Shown piece by piece: positions 1-6,375 of a DNA stretch of 7,322 nt (position 1 is the first letter of the stretch; every line of letters begins with the position of its first letter). Origin of the DNA: Lentimicrobium sp. (GTDB lineage: Bacteria; Bacteroidota; Bacteroidia; Bacteroidales; Lentimicrobiaceae); the NCBI GenBank assembly GCA_013336205.1, contig JAAXUD010000127.1:1-7322 (forward strand), read 5' to 3'. Made by a program: the position numbers and the translations under genes. The notes beneath the pieces are model-generated. The model searched no databases. It saw nothing but the letters and a program-made list of their open reading frames with translations, and was not told the origin of the DNA.

Positions 1-27
1 TGAATAGTGACAAATTTTATAAGCCGG

Positions 28-58
28 CAAAGATACACCGTTCGCATGAGTTATTCAA
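28..58 (-). promoter_or_regulatory. Putative leftward Bacteroidota promoter
   Basis: Read on the minus strand, TTG (58-56) is followed after 20 bases by TATCTTTG (35-28), a full match to the Bacteroidota -33/-7 pattern TTG-N17-23-TAnnTTTG. Transcription would start near position 22 and leave the window to the left, so it would serve a gene whose start codon is not visible here. The match to the consensus is seen directly; activity is inferred. Confidence 0.5.
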
Positions 59-130
59 CGCGCTTTTACGGAAACTATAGGATTAAGTCCGAAGATTGAG
101 TCCCATCCGAAAACTCCATTTTTGACATCA

Positions 131-148
131 TCCCGATAGCTATCGGGA
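131..148. repeat. Perfect 18-bp palindrome
   Basis: TCCCGATAGCTATCGGGA reads the same on both strands. A near-identical copy lies 47 bp to the right. It could form a hairpin or cruciform, bind a dimeric protein, or be one copy of a dispersed extragenic palindrome. It is not followed by a T-run on either strand, so a simple intrinsic terminator is not supported. Confidence 0.85.
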
Positions 149-195
149 CACTAAAACTCATCAAAATTAATATATTGATATACAATATTTTGTGT

Positions 196-215
196 ATCCC
201 GATAGCTCTCGGGAT
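196..215. repeat. Imperfect second copy of the palindrome
   Basis: ATCCCGATAGCTCTCGGGAT is the same palindrome as at 131-148 with one base changed in the right arm (CTC instead of CTA before TCGGG), leaving a 7-bp outer stem, ATCCCGA/TCGGGAT. Two copies in 85 bp of non-coding DNA indicate a repeat family rather than chance. It directly abuts the octamer repeats. Confidence 0.75.
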
Positions 216-239
216 GGTGTCTTGGTTTCTTGGTGTCTA
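216..239. repeat. Three 8-bp tandem units (GGTGTCTT type)
   Basis: The units are GGTGTCTT (216-223), GGTTTCTT (224-231) and GGTGTCTA (232-239), each differing from the first by at most one base. They start immediately after the second palindrome, so palindrome and octamers may belong to one composite extragenic element. In translation they give the Lys/Pro/His-rich string typical of spurious open frames in such repeats. Confidence 0.6.
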
Positions 240-317
240 ATTTTATTTTTTTACTTTTCGGAGCAGGCTCAAGATTGGTTTTGAATGGCAAGAAACAGGT
301 CTGAATGAGTATTAAGA

Positions 318-773
318 TCAGGAGGTGCCCTTTTTTTCGACAATTCCGGTCCACTTTTGTGTGCTGGAGCCAAGCACATCTGAAATCTTCCTGAAAAATT
401 CTTCCAAATCCAAAGGTTTCAGTTCCCTGTTGGCCGAAAGGAAAACGAACTCCCGTTTTATATCTACCAATTTGTAATAGATATCACGCTCGTGTTGCCA
501 TAACTCCCGGGCACGTCTCATTTCGGCCCAGGCGCTTATGGCTGCTGTGGAAGCTGTAAGGCAAAGAACAGTAAATTGCAAAGCTTTACCGCTTTCCTCA
601 GGTAGAACAAGGCCAGATCCGGCAACGATGGTTGTCACAGCGCTTAAAATAATCACTGCACGCTGATATTTGCGGTGAAGCCGTTTATGTTTTGATGATT
701 CTCTGTCAAACCGGGCGATGTCATCGTCCAGTGTATTCCGGAGAAATTCACTTCCACTCAGATTTGTATCCAT
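318..773 (-). CDS. SLATT/DUF4231-like two-helix membrane protein
   Basis: This 151-residue protein probably sits in the inner membrane. It has a charged N-terminal segment (residues 9-37), two hydrophobic helices (about 39-57 and 65-83) joined by a short PEESGK loop, then a long amphipathic charged helix (84-112) with the pattern W82, R86-R87, R89, W92, R96, Y99-Y100, E108. A tight hairpin of two helices followed by W..R..Y-type positions matches the SLATT/DUF4231 group, whose members are proposed pore-forming effectors in nucleotide-sensing defence systems; many are also found alone. No SMODS or SLOG partner is visible within the window. The start at 773 gives a family-typical length, and no Shine-Dalgarno site or clear TAnnTTTG promoter precedes it. 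An A7 run lies in the coding strand close to the stop. Membrane topology is firm; the family assignment rests on pattern recall; the role is inferred. Confidence 0.65.
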   Translation of the reverse strand: MDTNLSGSEFLRNTLDDDIARFDRESSKHKRLHRKYQRAVIILSAVTTIVAGSGLVLPEESGKALQFTVLCLTASTAAISAWAEMRRARELWQHERDIYYKLVDIKREFVFLSANRELKPLDLEEFFRKISDVLGSSTQKWTGIVEKKGTS

Positions 774-903
774 ATCAGGAAATTATATTTGTAGCCAGAT
801 AATTTTGAAAAAATGAAAAGCATTTTGATTAAACCAGTCAGGATAAAAAATGTTTGTTTAACAAATCGACAATATTCAGATGGTTCAGGTTGGTTATCTC
901 AAG

Positions 904-926
904 GTTGAATGTTAAAATGATTCAAC
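904..926. repeat. Inverted repeat GTTGAAT...ATTCAAC
   Basis: Seven-base arms GTTGAAT (904-910) and ATTCAAC (920-926) flank a 9-base loop. It lies about 130 bp upstream of the SLATT start. It could be an operator or an RNA hairpin; no T-run follows on the minus strand, so it is not a good terminator. The symmetry is seen; function is unknown. Confidence 0.35.
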
Positions 927-1086
927 AAAGTGTCTGTTAAACTCCATTCTGAAAGTAAATAGATTTTAAGGAAAAGGTATGAGGATGAACTTACCCGAAT
1001 AAACTATTGAATAAAGCCTGTCAGAAAATTAAGAGCATTTAGACAATGAACAGACGTGGCTTATAAAAACCATGAAGTCATTGAAA

Positions 1087-1102
1087 CAGATAAGTTTATC
1101 TG
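1087..1102 (-). terminator. Possible weak terminator hairpin after the peptidase gene
   Basis: CAGATAAGTTTATCTG forms a hairpin with 6-7 pairs and a tiny loop, starting about 33 bp downstream of the peptidase stop codon when read on the minus strand. Only three T residues follow, and the stem has little GC, so intrinsic termination would be weak. Position supports a 3'-end role; sequence strength does not. Confidence 0.3.
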
Positions 1103-1135
1103 ATTCAGGCATAGTATCGAGATTCGGGTTTTATG

Positions 1136-3982
1136 CTATTTCACCAGTTCAAAACCATTTTTCTTCCCCTTGTCAATAGCCTTGATTCCGCCAACCATCC
1201 ATTCAGGGGTCTGTGCTCCTTTCAGGTAATGGTCGAAAAACTGCATCATCCTGATGTCCAGATCTTTCATATTGGCCCGGCGGGCAAGATTGTGTTCATC
1301 TCCATTGTAATTAAGCAGCCAGGCCGGCTTGCCAAGACGTCTCAAGGCGGTGAAAAGTTCAATCCCCTGATACCAGGGCACCGCACCATCCCCATCGTTT
1401 GACATAATCAGCAAGGGCGTTTCAATTTTGTCTGCTTTAAATATTGGAGAATTTTCAATGTAAAGATCAGGCCTTTCCCACAGATTGGCGCCGATCCGAC
1501 TCTGCCCTTCTTCATACTGGAATTGCCGAACCATGCCCGATTCCCAGCGTATGCCACCATAAGCACTGGTCATATTACTTACAGGAGCTCCGGCCATGGC
1601 AGCTTTGAAAAGATTGGTGCGTGTCACCAGCCAGGCAGTCTGGTATCCTCCCCAACTCTGACCCTGGATTCCAATCCTGTTTTTATCCACAAACCCTTTG
1701 GCAATCATTGCTTCAGTTCCACTGATAATTGCCTCATAGGCACTCTGACCCGGATATCCATCGCGGTAGCTTATATCCGGAATAAAAACCAGGTAACCAT
1801 TGCTGCTGCAATAGGTTGGACTTATAATGCTGCGTGAAGGTTTTGGTACATAATGCTGGTGAAGCTGATCTGTATATTTTTCGTAAAAATATACCAGCAT
1901 CGGATAGCTCTTTTCAGGATCAAAGTTCTCAGGTTTGTAAAGCAGGCCTTCTGCCGTTTTGCCATCAGGCTTTTTCCAGGTTACCAATTCAACACTTCCC
2001 CATAAATATTGATTTTGCTGAGGATTAGCGTTAGATAGCTTTTTCGGCGATACAAATTCAAGGTTGCTCAGCCATAAATCAGAAAATGTTTTGAAATTAC
2101 TCCTGGTCCAGATAATTGAATCGCAATCTCTGGCTTTTATCGGTGTAGTGTATTTAAATGAATCTGTTAACAAAGGAATGGGTTGGCCCGGACTGTTTTC
2201 TTCGATTGCACTAAATCCTGCGTCTTTATTTGTTTCATTGAATGAAGACATTAGCAATTTGCCATTTTCGTTGCTTATGTGATCAACATCAGCATTTAGC
2301 CTGATGTTCCTGTATTTGATGGATTTGGAGCGGCCTGTATTTGCAGTCAGGGAAACAGGCTTTTGTTTGCCTGATGGATCAAGTCCCCAAAGATCAAACC
2401 GGTCATAAACCACAAACTGCCGGTCATGTTGAGTCCATCCGGCATAGCCGACCGGCCCGGGTGTCGAGGGTACATCATGTTCTTCATCATAGAATGCGAT
2501 TTCTTTTCCGGCAAAGTGACTGATAGTTCTCTGGGTTTTCAGATCCATGGTATACCAGAGGCTGTCATTTTTATTGTACCAGGCAAGGTATTTTTGAGTG
2601 GTACTCAGACTAACCGGTCCGTCATGCTTTGTCAGCAGCCTCTTTCTCTCGCCGGTTTCTGTATCAATAAGGTCAACATCCCTGTAGTTTGCATCTTTCC
2701 ATGAGGTCTCTATCATGTATTGATCTTCAGAAAAACCAAGTGCATAACGACCATTGCCTTTAAATCCGGTTGTAACACTGTTAACCAGTTCATCAGCTAA
2801 TCTGATTATTTTCTGGTTTGCGGGGAAAAAGACAGTAAGGTAGGTTCGCTTTTTCTCTTTTTCCAGTTGTTTGAGTTGCTGAGGTTGCAGTTGAGGATCC
2901 TGCCAATGCCACAAATCAACCTTTGCCTTTTCGTCTTCAGTTAAGGTGTCTTTCGGTTCAGGGCGTGGGGTAGGGGCTATCCCAAAATAAAGTTTGCTGC
3001 CATCCATCGAAAACCAGACTTTGCCATTTTCACCAGGTGAATAACCCTCCGGAAGTTTTTCTGAAGCTGTATCTGCAGCAGTAATCAGCTTGTCTTTGTA
3101 ATATATCAATTTAAAACGTTTTGCATCGGCTGTATCGCTGCTGTGCATAAAAGCCAGCTGGTTTCCGTCTGAATCAATAGATAAATTACGGATATAGCCC
3201 TCGCTTTTAAAAATCTCATTAGTCTGTTTGCTGACTGTTTCAAAAAGATATACGCTGGAAACCGGCAGGCTATCGTTGCTGTATGATGACCAGGCTATTG
3301 TTTTTCCTTTTTCGCTTATTGTATAATCAGTAATGCTGTCTCTGGAGAAAATCAGACTGTCAGAAGGAAAAACCAATTTTAGGGTGTAGGTCTCAGTTTT
3401 GTCCTTTTTCTTCGGTTTGACGCCGTTTTTTATTTTTTTTTCATTATTTTCTGCTTTCTTTTCGATTCTGGTTGTATCAACAGCGCTTGAATCAATTTCT
3501 TTCGATGGTTTTGGGGTTTCCAGCAAGGCTGCAACAAAATTCCCTGATTTCGCCGGAATGGTAAACGACTTTAACTCAGCAAAACGATAGGTTCTTCCAT
3601 TGAATGCACTTATTCCCATTGAATCTTTGGGCAATTCATCTTTCTTTTTGCCATCCAGTTTTGCTTTTCTTATTGTTTGGTGAAAAGGCTTAATCTTATA
3701 GGCAAAGAAGCTATTGTCTGAAGAAAATACTGATTCATAGCCTCTGTATATGGTGTCTGAAGGATTTTGGTTACCCGAAATTACGAGAATCCCGTCTCCT
3801 GACTGGGGATTCACTTCGTAACTCACGAAATTGCCGTTTGAACTGATTTGTGCACGTTCAATGCTTTTCCAGTCATCATAAACACCCGGATTTAATGGAA
3901 TTCGTTCCTGAGCTTTGGCCTGAATTAATCCGAAAAGTAAAAAGCCAGTAAGCAAAAACAATACTATCAGTTTTAATTTCAT
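1136..3982 (-). CDS. Secreted S9 (prolyl oligopeptidase family) serine peptidase
   Basis: This is a 948-residue exported peptidase, expected in the periplasm or outside the cell, cleaving short peptides. Residues 1-24 form a signal peptide (MKLK, a long hydrophobic core, then AKA before Q25). Residues from about 30 to 650 form a predicted beta-propeller region with repeated blade-like strands; about 664-925 is the alpha/beta-hydrolase domain. The nucleophile is Ser776 in GQSWGG; Asp865 (in NDGDGAVPW) and His897 (in GDEHNL) complete the triad, placed by comparison with DPP4. All three are present, so it is probably active. A Lys/Glu-rich stretch (about 159-199) interrupts the propeller. The frame stays open to 4129, but the added 49 residues are not signal-like and a promoter-like element lies inside them, so 3982 is preferred. 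No obvious type IX secretion tail is seen. Exact specificity (dipeptidyl versus acylaminoacyl or oligopeptidase) cannot be assigned. Confidence 0.9.
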   Translation of the reverse strand: MKLKLIVLFLLTGFLLFGLIQAKAQERIPLNPGVYDDWKSIERAQISSNGNFVSYEVNPQSGDGILVISGNQNPSDTIYRGYESVFSSDNSFFAYKIKPFHQTIRKAKLDGKKKDELPKDSMGISAFNGRTYRFAELKSFTIPAKSGNFVAALLETPKPSKEIDSSAVDTTRIEKKAENNEKKIKNGVKPKKKDKTETYTLKLVFPSDSLIFSRDSITDYTISEKGKTIAWSSYSNDSLPVSSVYLFETVSKQTNEIFKSEGYIRNLSIDSDGNQLAFMHSSDTADAKRFKLIYYKDKLITAADTASEKLPEGYSPGENGKVWFSMDGSKLYFGIAPTPRPEPKDTLTEDEKAKVDLWHWQDPQLQPQQLKQLEKEKKRTYLTVFFPANQKIIRLADELVNSVTTGFKGNGRYALGFSEDQYMIETSWKDANYRDVDLIDTETGERKRLLTKHDGPVSLSTTQKYLAWYNKNDSLWYTMDLKTQRTISHFAGKEIAFYDEEHDVPSTPGPVGYAGWTQHDRQFVVYDRFDLWGLDPSGKQKPVSLTANTGRSKSIKYRNIRLNADVDHISNENGKLLMSSFNETNKDAGFSAIEENSPGQPIPLLTDSFKYTTPIKARDCDSIIWTRSNFKTFSDLWLSNLEFVSPKKLSNANPQQNQYLWGSVELVTWKKPDGKTAEGLLYKPENFDPEKSYPMLVYFYEKYTDQLHQHYVPKPSRSIISPTYCSSNGYLVFIPDISYRDGYPGQSAYEAIISGTEAMIAKGFVDKNRIGIQGQSWGGYQTAWLVTRTNLFKAAMAGAPVSNMTSAYGGIRWESGMVRQFQYEEGQSRIGANLWERPDLYIENSPIFKADKIETPLLIMSNDGDGAVPWYQGIELFTALRRLGKPAWLLNYNGDEHNLARRANMKDLDIRMMQFFDHYLKGAQTPEWMVGGIKAIDKGKKNGFELVK

Positions 3983-4019
3983 CTGTTCCGTGTTTTGAAT
4001 ATGTATTTGTTGCAGTACG

Positions 4020-4052
4020 CAAATGTCTGAATTATAACTTATGTTGAGCAAA
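4020..4052 (-). promoter_or_regulatory. Putative promoter of the S9 peptidase
   Basis: On the minus strand TTTG (4052-4049) is followed after 21 bases by GACATTTG (4027-4020), one mismatch from TAnnTTTG. Transcription would start near 4013, about 30 bases before the chosen start codon at 3982. This placement is incompatible with translation from 4129 and so supports the shorter protein with its signal peptide at the very N-terminus. Confidence 0.4.
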
Positions 4053-4219
4053 TTAAAAGGAAAATCGTTTTGGCGATAAAGAAACTTTGCGATAATTCTT
4101 TGTAGCATATGTTTTTTTAGAAGAATCAAGCTGCTGTTTTAAGTCCGCTTTTTAAACTTAAGATGATCAGAATCAGTTATTTTTTAAGGAGTTTTTAAAA
4201 AATTGTAAATCTTATTGCT

Positions 4220-4227
4220 TATATTTG
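4220..4227 (+). promoter_or_regulatory. Alternative upstream -7 element for the debranching gene
   Basis: TATATTTG is a full match to TAnnTTTG, but the nearest upstream TTG (4203-4205) is only 14 bases away, shorter than usual, and the leader would be about 150 bases. In AT-rich DNA such a match can arise by chance. It is the less likely of the two plus-strand candidates. Confidence 0.2.
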
Positions 4228-4329
4228 ATGAACATTCCTTATGTTGTTCTGTTTCGTGCAGTATTAAGGTAGTTTATCATCAACCACATATGCTGATTAG
4301 TGCAATTTTCAAATCAAATTTTATTGCTG

Positions 4330-4337
4330 TATCTTTG
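4330..4337 (+). promoter_or_regulatory. Putative -7 promoter element for the glycogen operon
   Basis: TATCTTTG fully matches the Bacteroidota -7 consensus TAnnTTTG and is followed by CAC, as often seen in these genomes. The -33 region is only T-rich (ATTTTC at 4305-4310) rather than a clean TTTG. Initiation near 4344 would give a leader of about 35 bases before the ATG at 4379. Confidence 0.5.
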
Positions 4338-4378
4338 CACCTCAAATCAGGGAAAATCAAATAGCCAAAGTAGCTGCT

Positions 4379-6328
4379 ATGAGTTATATAAATTTCGATA
4401 AAAATCAACTGGTTAACCTTGAATACAGCTTACCCAAGGAAATTCTGAGGTCGAGTCGTGAAGGTGCTTATGCCAGCAGTACAATTATTAATTGTAATAC
4501 CAGGAAATATCATGGTTTGCTGGTTGTGCCGCAACCAGCAATCGATAGTGGCAATCATGTTTTACTGTCTGCTTTCGATGAAACCCTGATTCAGCACAAC
4601 GCTGAATTTAACCTAGGTATTCGTAAGTACCAGGGAGAGGTTTTTTCTCCCAAAGGACATAAATATCTGAAGGATTTTACTACTGAGCCTATCCCCAAAC
4701 TTACTTATGGTGTAGGAGGCATTGAATTTACCAAGGAGATGCTTTTTTCGCACAAGGATGGCCGGATGATTATAAAATACACGCTGGTAGAAGCACATTC
4801 CCCTACGACTATTCGTTTTAAACCATTTCTTGCTTTTCGGAATATACATGCACTTTGCAAAGCCAATTACGATGTAGATACGAGATATGAGCAGATTGCG
4901 AATGGCATTAAACTCAGAATGTACAGGGGGTATTCATTTCTGCATCTGCAGTTTTCAAAGGAACCCGATTATGTGCATGTGCCCGATTGGTATTATAACA
5001 TTGAGTATTTGAAAGAGAAAGCACGTGGTTACGATTATCTTGAAGATCTTTTTGTTCCCGGATACTTTGAAATGCCTATTGCCAAAGGAGAAAGCATATA
5101 TTTTTCTGCAGGTATAGAGTCGGTTAGCCCGGCTGCTTTAAAGAAAATGTACAATAGCGAAATTGAGCGCCGCATTCCACGCGATAGTTTTGAGAATTGT
5201 CTCATTAATGCAGCACAGCAATTTATTGTAAAACGGAATAAAAAAGTTGAAGTGATCGCCGGTTATCCATGGTTTGGACGCTGGGGCCGCGATACTTTTA
5301 TTTCGTTGCCGGGACTTTCCCTGGTCACTGGTGAATTTAAAGTTGCAAAAGCAGCGATTGATACTATCATTCAGGAAATGAGGGGACCTCTTTTTCCAAA
5401 TATGGGTATTGATGAACAGGCTTTGTATAATTCAGCAGATGCGCCCTTATGGTTTTTCTGGACTTTGCAACAATATGGGATTTACACGAAAACCACACCT
5501 AAGCTCTGGAAAGAATACGGCAAAAAGCTAAAGACCATTCTGGAGGGATTTCGTGCCGGTACAGCCTACAATATTAAAATGCATGATAATGGACTGATAT
5601 ATTCAGGTGAAACAGGTTATGCTGTTACCTGGATGGATGCCGTAGTTGAAGGTAAACCAGTCACCCCAAGAATTGGTTATGCAGTTGAGATCAATGCATT
5701 GTGGTACAATGCCCTTATGTTTGCGTTGGAACTTGCTACTCAGGCAGGCGACAAGGAATTTATAAGCGAATGGAAAGAAACTGCTTCCGGTTTTCCACAG
5801 GCCTTTGTCAGTAACTTCTGGGATCAGAAGCGGGGTTATCTGGCTGATTATACCAATGGAGAATACAAGGACTTCTCGGTAAGACCTAACATGGTTTTTG
5901 CGACTTCCTTACCTTATTCTCCTGTTAATGAGGAAATGCGCAACAGTATTCTGGATCGGGTTCGTTCTGAATTGCTCACTACACGTGGTCTGAGATCACT
6001 TGCTCCAAAAAATCCCCTATACAAGGGCGTATATGCCGGAAATCAGGCTAACCGTGACATGGCTTACCATCAGGGTTCAGTATACCCCTGGCTGCTTGGC
6101 CATTTTGTCGAAGGATATCTTGCTATTCATGGAAAAGGTGGCCTTAAGATGGTTATCGATTTATATTATGGATTTAAGGAAGTTATGCTCGAACATGGTG
6201 TAGGCACAGTTTCGGAAGTTTATGATGGTGATCCGCCTCACAAACCCGGAGGCGCCATATCCCAGGCATGGAGTGTAGCTGAACTGCTTAGGATCAACTG
6301 GCTTATCAGGCAGTATTCTGCAAAATAG
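4379..6328 (+). CDS. GH133-type glycogen debranching enzyme
   Basis: This 649-residue cytoplasmic enzyme is expected to remove alpha-1,6-linked glucose at glycogen branch points (amylo-alpha-1,6-glucosidase). It has no signal peptide. Residues about 17-250 match the bacterial debranching N-terminal beta-domain (including RKYHGLLV at 42-49), and about 270-645 form the (alpha/alpha)6-barrel GDE_C domain. Conserved stretches visible are GYPWFGRWGRDTF (295-307), TWMDA (417-421), YAVEINALWYNAL (434-446), YHQGSVYPWL (563-572) and GTVSEVYDGD (609-618). By comparison with the glucosidase half of eukaryotic debranching enzyme, Asp420 and Glu613 are the likely acid and base; that mapping is from memory. 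Unlike the eukaryotic enzyme there is no 4-alpha-glucanotransferase half, so another enzyme must shorten the branch. The ATG has an A-rich leader and no Shine-Dalgarno site. The glycosyltransferase gene follows after 47 bp, indicating an operon. Confidence 0.92.
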   Translation: MSYINFDKNQLVNLEYSLPKEILRSSREGAYASSTIINCNTRKYHGLLVVPQPAIDSGNHVLLSAFDETLIQHNAEFNLGIRKYQGEVFSPKGHKYLKDFTTEPIPKLTYGVGGIEFTKEMLFSHKDGRMIIKYTLVEAHSPTTIRFKPFLAFRNIHALCKANYDVDTRYEQIANGIKLRMYRGYSFLHLQFSKEPDYVHVPDWYYNIEYLKEKARGYDYLEDLFVPGYFEMPIAKGESIYFSAGIESVSPAALKKMYNSEIERRIPRDSFENCLINAAQQFIVKRNKKVEVIAGYPWFGRWGRDTFISLPGLSLVTGEFKVAKAAIDTIIQEMRGPLFPNMGIDEQALYNSADAPLWFFWTLQQYGIYTKTTPKLWKEYGKKLKTILEGFRAGTAYNIKMHDNGLIYSGETGYAVTWMDAVVEGKPVTPRIGYAVEINALWYNALMFALELATQAGDKEFISEWKETASGFPQAFVSNFWDQKRGYLADYTNGEYKDFSVRPNMVFATSLPYSPVNEEMRNSILDRVRSELLTTRGLRSLAPKNPLYKGVYAGNQANRDMAYHQGSVYPWLLGHFVEGYLAIHGKGGLKMVIDLYYGFKEVMLEHGVGTVSEVYDGDPPHKPGGAISQAWSVAELLRINWLIRQYSAK

Positions 6329-6375
6329 AGTTCTTGAACAAGATTTTTAATTTTATTAAAAGAAGGGAATAACGT
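6329..6375 (+). promoter_or_regulatory. Intra-operon junction: small hairpin and GAAGGG ribosome site
   Basis: TCTTGAACAAGA (6332-6343) can form a short stem and is followed by five T residues (6344-6348), resembling a very weak terminator or RNA processing site. Purine-rich AGAAGGGA (6361-6368) sits 7 bases before the ATG at 6376 and is a plausible ribosome site. No TAnnTTTG element is present, so the downstream gene probably depends on read-through. Confidence 0.4.

Larger units (their letters stand above)
1..317. other. Gene-free left flank with palindromes and short repeats
   Basis: I see no convincing coding region here. The one reading frame crossing it (minus strand, 354 down to 151) overlaps the 3' end of the SLATT gene in another frame and is built largely from the palindromes and octamer repeats, so it is almost certainly not a gene. 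The stretch holds a leftward promoter-like element near the left edge, two related palindromes, an AT-rich inverted repeat between them (ATATTG at 172-177, CAATAT at 183-188), and a short tandem repeat. It looks like an extragenic repeat cluster downstream of the SLATT gene and upstream of an unseen leftward gene. Confidence 0.6.
774..1135. other. 362-bp gene-free gap with small inverted repeats
   Basis: The gap separates two minus-strand genes, the peptidase (ending at 1136) and the SLATT gene (starting at 773), and is long enough that the two are probably not one operon. I found no coding region, no tRNA and no full TAnnTTTG match on the minus strand. It holds an interrupted palindrome TTTGTTTAACAAA (853-865), a 7-bp inverted repeat (904-926) and a hairpin just past the peptidase stop (1087-1102). 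Any SLATT promoter must lie here but is not recognisable. Confidence 0.6.
3983..4378. other. Divergent promoter region between peptidase and debranching enzyme
   Basis: These 396 bp separate two outward-facing genes. The peptidase-side promoter candidate lies at 4020-4052 and the debranching-side candidate at 4330-4337, with a second plus-strand match at 4220-4227. The centre is AT-rich, including TTTTTAAAAA at 4192-4201. I see no riboswitch-like fold, RNA gene or operator that I can name. The two promoters are about 300 bp apart, so shared regulation is possible but not shown. Confidence 0.55.

Noticed and set aside
131..239. CRISPR array
   Set aside because: Only two palindrome copies, which differ, with a single intervening segment and no regular repeat-spacer pattern or cas gene.
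151..354. Minus-strand 67-residue open frame, possibly a frameshifted extension of the SLATT protein through its A7 run
   Set aside because: Its C-terminal half is a translation of the octamer repeats and palindrome, the SLATT protein already has a family-typical length, and there is no separate promoter or conserved feature.
1133..1402. Plus-strand open frames within the peptidase gene (also at 1523-1837, 1834-2028, 2064-2282, 2341-2523, 2426-2704, 3399-3590)
   Set aside because: They are antisense shadows of a gene with a complete catalytic triad and signal peptide; none shows a recognisable domain.
4613..4849. Minus-strand open frame inside the debranching gene, and the plus-strand frame at 6000-6203
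   Set aside because: Both overlap well-conserved domains of the debranching enzyme in other frames and show no features of their own.
4379..6328. Debranching enzyme as GlgX (GH13)
   Set aside because: The GRWGRDTF, TWMDA and SEVYDGD motifs fit the GH133/GDE_C barrel; no GH13 catalytic regions are seen.
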